NCBI GenBank assembly: GCA_023336875.1
Contig: JAMBLH010000213.1
Coordinates: 1 to 6,392 of the forward strand
From: Actinomycetes bacterium
Lineage (GTDB): Bacteria; Actinomycetota; Acidimicrobiia; Spongiisociales; UBA5794
Length of the DNA stretch: 6,392 bases
Reading direction: 5' to 3'
Both the position numbers and the translations under genes were made by a program. This document shows, piece by piece, positions 1 to 5,205 of this stretch. The notes beneath the pieces were generated by a model. That model searched no databases, was not told where the DNA came from, and was given only the letters and a program-made list of their open reading frames with translations. The first letter of the stretch is position 1, and each line of letters opens with the position of its first letter.

Positions 1-359
1 ACGCCACCGCCGTTGTTGAGCCATTCCTGGACTCGTGGCACTTCCTCCTGGCAGTGAGGACACCAGTGTGCGACGAACACGACGCCCTTGGCGATACCGT
101 CATTTGTTATCGATACGTCGTTGCCGACGTAGTCCTTACCGAACACGTCTGGTGCAACCTGTCCAGCGGCTGAGAAGTCGACCGACTGGGAGTTCGGGAA
201 GAGGGTGAGTGCAGTGCCCTCGACGACAGGCTCGCCATACTCGGCACCTGCCTCTTCGTTTCCGAATACGACAGCGAACACGAGCAGCAGCACGACGAGG
301 GCGCCAACGGCCCCGATGATGATGGCAGTTCTGGACGCAGATGAGGTCTTTTCAGCCAT
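1..359 (-). CDS. Membrane-anchored thioredoxin-fold protein (TlpA/DsbA-like), 3' end cut off by window
   Basis: The gene starts at ATG 359 and reads leftward off the window, giving 119 complete codons with no stop. An AGAGG ribosome binding site (367-371) lies 7 bases upstream of the start. Residues 1-11 are polar and residues 12-33 form one strongly hydrophobic helix, so the protein is probably an uncleaved, anchored exported protein. The outer part contains the phrase APDVFG, then a hydrophobic strand (VVFVAH), then WCPHC at residues 99-103 (Cys100 and Cys103), followed by QEEVP. This is the active site of the thioredoxin/TlpA/DsbA superfamily. A CPHC dipeptide is typical of DsbA oxidases but also occurs in actinobacterial TlpA-like proteins. 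It lies 45 bases behind the DsbB-like gene on the same strand and is probably its redox partner, passing disulfides to secreted proteins. The fold is well supported. Whether it oxidises or reduces its substrates cannot be decided without the missing C-terminal half (cis-Pro loop). Confidence 0.85.
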   Translation of the reverse strand, partial: MAEKTSSASRTAIIIGAVGALVVLLLVFAVVFGNEEAGAEYGEPVVEGTALTLFPNSQSVDFSAAGQVAPDVFGKDYVGNDVSITNDGIAKGVVFVAHWCPHCQEEVPRVQEWLNNGGG

Positions 360-404
360 TGTTATTCCTCTGTGTGTGGTGAATGGTGAAGCAGTTGAAA
401 TCTG

Positions 405-956
405 TCACGCGGATGTTGCCACGGTTCGCGTGCTATTGACATGGTTTGCCCATAACAGCGCGAGAATCAGTAAAAACGACGAGAGCGCCATGTAGGGGAT
501 CGTGACGAATCCAAATTCGGTGATGTAGGGAGCTGAGCACGGTGGCCCAACAGCGGCGCATGCTCCAGAATCAAGGCTTGGGTACGCCTGCATCAGCCGG
601 TGCCAGATCGCGATACCAAGACCGATGACCGCGAGGACCGCTCCGTAGAGTCTGAACCCGTTGTCCTTTCGCCATGCGGCAACCGGAAGCAGTATCGCCA
701 ACGGGTACATGGCGATTCGTTGATACCAGCAGAGCTTGCAGGGGATGAGGTGTACGACCTCGGAGAGGTAGAGGCTTCCAGCCATTGCCGCGATGGCGAC
801 GCCACCTGCAAGCCACAGCGTCATCCCGCGAAGGAACTCGAATGGACTCTCGTCCTTGTTCCGCCCCGCAATGCCAATAACGATGAGGGCCACCGTCAGC
901 AGGTTCGCAGCGATGGCACCCATAGCGAAGAATAGCTTCATTGTTTCGAAGGACAT
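405..956 (-). CDS. dsbB: Disulfide bond formation protein, DsbB/BdbC family
   Basis: This is a 183-residue integral membrane thiol:quinone oxidoreductase, expected to reoxidise a DsbA-like partner and pass electrons to membrane quinone. The first redox pair is Cys73/Cys76 in PCKLCWYQR, which includes the conserved Arg80 after WYQ. The second pair is Cys133/Cys140 in the next external loop and is followed by the family's FGFVTIPYMAL helix start. Hydrophobic helices lie at about 7-30, 44-65, 78-95, 102-119 and 148-170. That is one helix more at the N terminus than the classic four-helix DsbB. The reading frame stays open upstream to 1088, but ATG 956 is preferred because GGAG (961-964) lies 4 bases before it. 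The longer form would also overlap the divergent gene at 1033. The thioredoxin-fold gene follows 45 bases downstream with no visible terminator between, so the two are likely cotranscribed. Family assignment is strong. Confidence 0.92.
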   Translation of the reverse strand: MSFETMKLFFAMGAIAANLLTVALIVIGIAGRNKDESPFEFLRGMTLWLAGGVAIAAMAGSLYLSEVVHLIPCKLCWYQRIAMYPLAILLPVAAWRKDNGFRLYGAVLAVIGLGIAIWHRLMQAYPSLDSGACAAVGPPCSAPYITEFGFVTIPYMALSSFLLILALLWANHVNSTRTVATSA

Positions 957-983
957 CAAACTCCAGGTCGACTCGGCAGTGGA

Positions 984-989
984 AAGGTA
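984..989 (-). promoter_or_regulatory. Possible -10 box for the dsbB operon
   Basis: On the minus strand this reads TACCTT, preceded by CCGA, and fits the TANNNT pattern of actinobacterial -10 boxes. Transcription would start near 977 and leave a leader of about 20 bases carrying the GGAG site of dsbB. No convincing -35 box is visible. The motif is short enough to occur by chance; its position and its likeness to the box at 2379-2384 (both begin CCGATAC) are the support. Confidence 0.3.
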
Positions 990-1019
990 TCGGTGGAACG
1001 GAGATATCTGACACCCGCC

Positions 1020-1025
1020 TACGCT
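1020..1025 (+). promoter_or_regulatory. Possible -10 box for a leaderless transcript
   Basis: The hexamer TACGCT ends 7 bases before the ATG at 1033. A -10 box at this distance would start transcription at or within a base of the ATG, giving a leaderless mRNA. This fits the lack of any Shine-Dalgarno sequence before that gene, where the bases between are C-rich. The same hexamer occurs upstream of aceE (2415-2420). No -35 box is evident. Confidence 0.35.
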
Positions 1026-1032
1026 CCCCACC

Positions 1033-1443
1033 ATGAGCGGACCCCTCTTTTTCGCAGCTCTGATGTTGCTCGTGTTTGCGTTCGGCATCGCAGTGTTCTG
1101 GCAGGAGTCTCGCAGGATGCAGCAACCTGAGGCGATCTATGGCGTTGAGGATTCCATAGAGTTCATATGGGATGCGCTCGGGGAGGACAAACTCGGACTC
1201 AAGAAGTCAGACGTCCGGCGCATACTCGAGTGGGAGATGCACTATCTCCAGAAACCCGAACTTTGGGAAGGGGATGGCCAGCCGATCGTGGGAGGTGAGG
1301 CTGCCGCCGCCTACACACAGGAGCAGTCCCTTGAGGAGGGACACGCCTATGAACCTGAGCAGATCTACGCGGTGATGGACCACCAGGCCGAATACCTCAA
1401 TGCCATCGGTGCCGTCGGAGACATTGTCGAACCAGGCGAGTGA
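1033..1443 (+). CDS. Membrane-anchored protein of unknown function, 136 residues
   Basis: I do not recognise a characterised family. Residues 4-23 are one hydrophobic helix (FFAALMLLVFAFGIAVFW), followed by positively charged SRR, which predicts an N-out/C-in anchor with the remainder in the cytoplasm. The soluble part has two amphipathic segments that look alike: one at about 37-74 (YGVEDSIEFIWDAL, then KKSDVRRILEWEMHYLQ) and one at about 92-129 (AYTQEQSLEEG, then EPEQIYAVMDHQAEYLNAIG). These may be two copies of a small helical unit. The soluble part is acidic overall. ATG 1033 is the first possible start, because an in-frame TGA lies at 1009-1011. No ribosome binding site is seen, and the -10-like TACGCT upstream suggests leaderless expression. 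The gene is divergent from dsbB, with 76 bases between the starts. A 67-residue gene follows after 28 bases, probably in the same operon. The gene is well supported; its function is unknown. Confidence 0.8.
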   Translation: MSGPLFFAALMLLVFAFGIAVFWQESRRMQQPEAIYGVEDSIEFIWDALGEDKLGLKKSDVRRILEWEMHYLQKPELWEGDGQPIVGGEAAAAYTQEQSLEEGHAYEPEQIYAVMDHQAEYLNAIGAVGDIVEPGE

Positions 1444-1471
1444 CTAACGTCGGACACGATAGGAGACTCAC

Positions 1472-1675
1472 ATGGCAAGATTCCCTCGCTTCGAGGAACA
1501 CCGCTACGTCGCAACGCGCGATGACATGCGCGTCTATGACACGGACGATGATGCCCAGTCGGAGCAGCTCTCCGAGCGCATCGCCGCCGAGGATCTCTTC
1601 GACCGCAAGCAACTCCAATCCTTCGGTCCTGACTCTCTCCCCGAGGCCCGCAACCGCGGCTTCAGGGCCGTTTAG
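1472..1675 (+). CDS. Small acidic hypothetical protein, 67 residues
   Basis: The start is well defined: AGGAG (1461-1465) stands 6 bases before ATG 1472. The product is soluble, highly charged and has no membrane segment, signal peptide or cysteine. It begins MARFPRFEEHRYVATRDDM, continues with the acidic run YDTDDDAQSEQ (about 22-32), then a helical, charged middle (LSERIAAEDLFDRKQLQSF), and ends in a basic tail (EARNRGFRAV). I do not recognise a named family. It begins 28 bases after the anchored 136-residue protein and is probably cotranscribed with it, so the two may act together. Its TAG stop overlaps the stop of the convergent hydrolase gene by two bases. The good ribosome binding site and coding-like codon use argue for a real gene. 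Confidence 0.72.
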   Translation: MARFPRFEEHRYVATRDDMRVYDTDDDAQSEQLSERIAAEDLFDRKQLQSFGPDSLPEARNRGFRAV

Positions 1676-2289
1676 CCTCCAAGCAGCATTAGCACGTCCT
1701 CGGCCAGCCTTTTGTGCTTCAGCACAAAGAAGTGGTCCGTGCCTCGATACCGGATGATCTCAGCGGAGATGGATGCGGCGTAGGTCGCGAGTTCGTCTGC
1801 AGGGATGAACTGGTCCTTCTCGCCGATCACGAATGCGCGTCGTGCGGGCGCCAGCCGCGAGGGGTCGGGTAGGGGTGGCGTAAGGGGGCTGTTGACAGGT
1901 GGCGCGATGCCGACATAGTTCACTGCTGAACGCGTGTCCGCCTGCCAATTGAGGCAGACCGCTGCGCCGAACGACCACCCCGCCATTCCTGCGATGGGCA
2001 TTCCGAACGTCGACGCGAATTCCACTGCGGCATCGACGTCGTGGAGTTCAGCCTTGCCGTCTCCGTGGATACCCGTTGACCCGCCCACGCCGCGGAAGTT
2101 GAAGCGCACAACGTCGAAACCCTGCGCGACCGCGTGCTTTGCAATTGCGCCGAGCATCGGCGCGCGCATCGTGCCGCCGTGCTGGGGGTGCGGGTGACAC
2201 AACACGATCGTGCCGCGGGAATCTCCACTGCTGTCGTGGATCACTTCGAGCTGCTCGCCATCTGTGGTGGTAATCGAGAGCGTCGTCAC
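1672..2289 (-). CDS. Alpha/beta hydrolase, 205 residues
   Basis: This is a predicted cytoplasmic serine hydrolase of the small alpha/beta fold group with an HPHP...GG signature (COG2945-like). With the GTG start at 2289, the family marks appear in order: CHPHPQHGGTM at 31-41 (oxyanion-loop region), FNFRGVGGSTG at 63-73, the nucleophile elbow GWSFG with Ser106, GEKDQFIP with the likely acid Asp159, and GTDHFF with the likely base His186. The triad is therefore complete, and no signal peptide is present. The substrate cannot be predicted; carboxylesters or thioesters are typical for the fold. The frame is open upstream to a TTG at 2379, but that extension is Arg/Pro/Asp-rich and unlike the family's start. 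The GTG at 2289 overlaps the TGA of a small upstream reading frame (GTGA), so translation is probably coupled, and no separate ribosome binding site is seen. The start is the least certain part. Confidence 0.85.
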   Translation of the reverse strand: MTTLSITTTDGEQLEVIHDSSGDSRGTIVLCHPHPQHGGTMRAPMLGAIAKHAVAQGFDVVRFNFRGVGGSTGIHGDGKAELHDVDAAVEFASTFGMPIAGMAGWSFGAAVCLNWQADTRSAVNYVGIAPPVNSPLTPPLPDPSRLAPARRAFVIGEKDQFIPADELATYAASISAEIIRYRGTDHFFVLKHKRLAEDVLMLLGG

Positions 2290-2372
2290 AGTGTCGAGAA
2301 CCAGATCGCCGTCGCGGCAAGGATCACGAGCCCCGCGGCCAGCGAGGCGAGAATGAGGTAGCGGGTCTGCAC
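2286..2372 (-). CDS. Putative 28-residue single-helix membrane peptide, coupled to the hydrolase
   Basis: This is a short reading frame from GTG 2372 to TGA 2286-2288. The peptide starts MQTRYLILASL and is almost wholly hydrophobic after Arg4, ending AIWFSTL. It would form one membrane-spanning helix with its positive charge at the N terminus. Two features suggest it is real. Its stop shares four bases (GTGA) with the start of the hydrolase, a usual sign of translational coupling. A TACTCT box lies exactly 6 bases before the GTG, the spacing expected for a leaderless mRNA. No Shine-Dalgarno sequence is visible. I know of no named family. It could tie hydrolase translation to its own or act as a leader peptide. 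The alternative is that this is untranslated leader and the resemblance to a membrane helix is chance. Confidence 0.45.
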   Translation of the reverse strand: MQTRYLILASLAAGLVILAATAIWFSTL

Positions 2373-2378
2373 GCCGCA

Positions 2379-2384
2379 AGAGTA
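2379..2384 (-). promoter_or_regulatory. Possible -10 box for the small peptide/hydrolase unit
   Basis: On the minus strand this reads TACTCT, preceded by CCGA. Six bases (TGCGGC) separate it from GTG 2372, so transcription would begin at the G of the start codon. It resembles the box proposed for dsbB (CCGATACCTT). No -35 box is clear. Confidence 0.35.
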
Positions 2385-2414
2385 TCGGGCGGGCGTGGGC
2401 CTCTGGCCGCTCGC

Positions 2415-2420
2415 TACGCT
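2415..2420 (+). promoter_or_regulatory. Possible -10 box for aceE
   Basis: TACGCT, preceded by TCGC, is identical in its hexamer to the box before the gene at 1033. Transcription would start near 2427 and give a leader of about 22 bases that contains the GGAG site of aceE. The divergent minus-strand box lies only about 30 bases away, so the two transcription units would share one compact control region. No -35 box is visible. Confidence 0.3.
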
Positions 2421-2438
2421 GTGTGCCCCCAACGACCT

Positions 2439-2442
2439 GGAG
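2439..2442 (+). promoter_or_regulatory. Ribosome binding site that decides the aceE start
   Basis: GGAG stands 7 bases before ATG 2450. This favours the 901-residue form over a frame extension to GTG 2423, which has no ribosome binding site and would add nine residues unlike the E1 family. Confidence 0.7.
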
Positions 2443-2449
2443 CCATGGA

Positions 2450-5155
2450 ATGGCCGAAGATCCTATCTATCTGGACGGGTTCACGCATCAGCTCACCGAT
2501 ATCGACCCCGTCGAGACGGAGGAGTGGCTTGACGCGCTGCAATCAGTCGTTGATGTGGACGGCACGAGCCGAGCGACCTATCTGATGTCGCGACTGCTCG
2601 AACGTTCGCGTGAGGAGTCAGTCACCGTGCCTGGCTCGATCACAACGCCCTACGTGAACACGATTCCCCCGTCAGCAGAGGCTGATTATCCAGGGGACGA
2701 GTACCTGGAGAAGAGGATCAGGCGCTACGTCCGATGGAACGCAGCCGCAATGGTGATCCGCGCCAACAAGGCCGCGGACGGGATCGGTGGTCATCTGTCG
2801 ACCTTTGCATCATCGGCAATGCTCTACGAGGTTGGCTTCAATCACTTCTTCAGAGGGAAGGCCGACGGGACCCCTGGGGACCATGTGTACTTCCAGGGCC
2901 ACTCGACCCCTGGCATCTACGCAAGGGCTTTCCTCGAGGGACGGATCGATGAAACGCTCCTCGACAGATTCAGGCGCGAGATTGGCGAGCCTGGGCTCTC
3001 GAGTTACCCGCACCCACGCCTGATGCCCGAATTCTGGGAGTATCCAACCGTTTCAATGGGTCTCGGGCCCATCAACTCCATCTATCAGGCGCAGTTCCTG
3101 AAGTACCTCGAAAACCGAGGGATCGATGACACGAGTGACTCGCGCATATGGCTCTTCCTTGGCGACGGCGAGACAGATGAACCAGAGACGCTTGGCTCCA
3201 TATCTCTTGCTGGCCGTGAGAAGCTCGACAACCTCGTCTGGGTGGTCAACGCCAACCTGCAGAGACTCGACGGCCCTGTGCGGGGCAACGGCAAGATTAT
3301 CCAGGAACTCGAAGCGATGTTCCGGGGAGCTGGGTGGAACGTCATCAAGGTCATCTGGGGATCAGACTGGGACGACCTCATCGCACGCGACACGACGGGT
3401 GCCCTCGTCGCGAGGATGAACAAGACCGTCGATGGCGAGTACCAGAGGTTCAAGGCAGAATCCGGTGCGTACGTGCGTGAGCACTTCTTTGGCCCCGAGC
3501 CCGAGCTACAGGAGCTCGTTGCCGACATGACGGATGACGAGATATGGGATCTCAGGCGAGGTGGGCTTGACCCAAGGAAGCTCTACACGGCGTATCGGTC
3601 GGCGACTCGTCTTGAGGGTGCGCCGACGGTCATTCTCGCGAAGACGATCAAGGGTTGGACCCTCGGGTCGGATGTCTCAGGCAAGAATGCCACCCACTCG
3701 ATCAAGAAGCTCACAGGTGCCCAGCTCAAGGACCTACGCGACAAGTTGCACCTCCACGATGAGATTTCAGACGCCGACCTCGAGGACGGACAGCCTCCCT
3801 ACATCCGGTTCGCCGAGGACTCCCCTGAGTACACCTACATGGAGGCACGGAAAGCAGAACTGAATGGTCCAATCCCAACCCGCGGGCTGCCGATTCGTGT
3901 GCCCCTTCAGCTTCCCGACCACACTCCGTTTGCCGAATTTGATGCCGGATCAGGGGCCATCGAGGTCTCAACCACAGGCGCGTTCACGAGACTGCTTCGG
4001 GCCCTGACGCGTGACCCGAACATTGGCGACAGGATCGTCCCGATCATCCCCGATGAAGGCAGGACGTTCGGCATGGACGCCTTGTTCAAGGAGATAAAGA
4101 TCTACGCACCAGAGGGCCAGCTCTATGAGCCCGTCGATCACAACCTCATCCTGTCCTATGAGGAGGCGACGGACGGCCAGATCCTCGAGCAAGGAATTAC
4201 AGAGGCTGGGTCGACCGCAAGCTGGATCGCTGCCGCGACGTCCTATACGACGAGGGGCGTCCCGATGGTCCCGTTCTACACCTATTACTCCATGTTCGGG
4301 TTCCAGCGCGTAGGCGATGCGCTGTGGGGCGCGGCAGATGCGCGGGCGAGAGGGTTCCTGCTCGGCGCCACCGCGGGAAGGACGACGCTCGCAGGTGAAG
4401 GGCTCCAGCACCAGGATGGCCACTCCCATGTGCTTGCATCGGTGATTCCTTCATGCATGGCCTACGACCCTGCTTTTGCCTACGAGATGGCGACGATCAT
4501 CGAACGTGGGATCGAAACCATGTACGGCCAGGACAAAGATGAGTTCTACTACCTCACGCTGTACAACGAGGCGTATGTGCAGCCGGCCAAGCCGGAAGGG
4601 ATTGATGATGCGATCCTTGAGGGGATGTACCTGTTCGAGGCTGCACGGAGCGACAGTTCCTTGTCCGCCACGATCCTATTCTCCGGTCCGGCCCATCTTG
4701 CTGCCAGAGCAGCGCAGAACGAACTCAGCGAGCACTTCGGGGTCGGCGCCGACCTGTGGAGCGTCACGTCCTACAAGAGCCTCCGCGAGGAAGCCCTTGA
4801 GGTAGAACGATGGAACAGGCTCCACCCCGCTGACGAACCGCGGGTGCCTCTCGTGTCCCAGCGCCTCGCGGCGTCCGAAGGCCCGATTGTTGCCGTCACC
4901 GACTACATGCACATCGTCCCTGACCAGATTGCGCTCTTTGCGCCGCGCTCATTCGTGTCTCTTGGCACAGACGGATATGGTCGCAGCGACACAAGGGAGG
5001 CGTTGCGTACGTTCTTCGAGGTCGGGGCAGGCGACATCGTTGTCAGCGTTCTCAGCCAGCTTGCCCGCGAAGGGTCGATTGAGCCATCCGTGGTCCAGGA
5101 GGCTATCGACCGCTACGACATCGACACAGAACAACCGCCGCCATGGGTGCGGTGA
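2450..5155 (+). CDS. aceE: Pyruvate dehydrogenase E1 component, homodimeric type
   Basis: This is the thiamine-diphosphate enzyme that decarboxylates pyruvate and acetylates the lipoyl arm of E2, feeding acetyl-CoA to the citrate cycle. It has 901 residues, near the family norm (E. coli 887), so it looks complete. The N-terminal E2-contact segment comes first. His115 (GGHLSTFASS) and His151 (YFQGHSTPG) follow. The cofactor motif GDGETDE is at 238-244 and NANLQRLDGPV at 267-277, with Asp239 and Asn269 as metal ligands. His416 lies in KNATHSIKK, Glu585 in GITEAGS activates the cofactor, and His654 lies in GLQHQDGHSH. By motif alignment these match E. coli His106, His142, Asp230, Asn260, His407, Glu571 and His640, so all key residues are present. 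The C-terminal transketolase-like domain ends in YDIDTEQPPPWVR. The start is ATG 2450, with GGAG 7 bases upstream. lpd follows after 50 bases, which suggests an operon for the complex. Identification is near certain. Confidence 0.97.
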   Translation: MAEDPIYLDGFTHQLTDIDPVETEEWLDALQSVVDVDGTSRATYLMSRLLERSREESVTVPGSITTPYVNTIPPSAEADYPGDEYLEKRIRRYVRWNAAAMVIRANKAADGIGGHLSTFASSAMLYEVGFNHFFRGKADGTPGDHVYFQGHSTPGIYARAFLEGRIDETLLDRFRREIGEPGLSSYPHPRLMPEFWEYPTVSMGLGPINSIYQAQFLKYLENRGIDDTSDSRIWLFLGDGETDEPETLGSISLAGREKLDNLVWVVNANLQRLDGPVRGNGKIIQELEAMFRGAGWNVIKVIWGSDWDDLIARDTTGALVARMNKTVDGEYQRFKAESGAYVREHFFGPEPELQELVADMTDDEIWDLRRGGLDPRKLYTAYRSATRLEGAPTVILAKTIKGWTLGSDVSGKNATHSIKKLTGAQLKDLRDKLHLHDEISDADLEDGQPPYIRFAEDSPEYTYMEARKAELNGPIPTRGLPIRVPLQLPDHTPFAEFDAGSGAIEVSTTGAFTRLLRALTRDPNIGDRIVPIIPDEGRTFGMDALFKEIKIYAPEGQLYEPVDHNLILSYEEATDGQILEQGITEAGSTASWIAAATSYTTRGVPMVPFYTYYSMFGFQRVGDALWGAADARARGFLLGATAGRTTLAGEGLQHQDGHSHVLASVIPSCMAYDPAFAYEMATIIERGIETMYGQDKDEFYYLTLYNEAYVQPAKPEGIDDAILEGMYLFEAARSDSSLSATILFSGPAHLAARAAQNELSEHFGVGADLWSVTSYKSLREEALEVERWNRLHPADEPRVPLVSQRLAASEGPIVAVTDYMHIVPDQIALFAPRSFVSLGTDGYGRSDTREALRTFFEVGAGDIVVSVLSQLAREGSIEPSVVQEAIDRYDIDTEQPPPWVR

Positions 5156-5205
5156 AGCCACTATTCTTGAGCCATTGCCTTCGACTCTCTGGAGCTGTCT
5201 AGTTC

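Noticed and set aside
1002..1009. Palindrome AGATATCT in the dsbB divergent region as an operator
   Set aside because: Eight bases is too short to claim a binding site, there is no second copy nearby, and it does not extend into a longer dyad.
957..1088. N-terminal extension of dsbB to an upstream start at 1088
   Set aside because: The added 44 residues are polar and unlike the family, the extension would overlap the divergent gene, and a GGAG site fits the start at 956.
571..1125. A 184-codon minus-strand frame overlapping dsbB
   Set aside because: The DsbB frame carries all family motifs. This one is a His/Arg-rich shadow and would also overlap the start of the divergent gene at 1033.
1645..1669. 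Inverted repeat GGCCC/GGGCC as a terminator near the convergent junction
   Set aside because: The stem is only 5 pairs with a 15-base loop, no T-run follows on either strand, and it lies inside the coding region.
2290..2379. N-terminal extension of the hydrolase to TTG 2379
   Set aside because: The extension is Arg/Pro/Asp-rich with no fold element, while the same bases in another frame read as a clean membrane helix ending at the GTG start.
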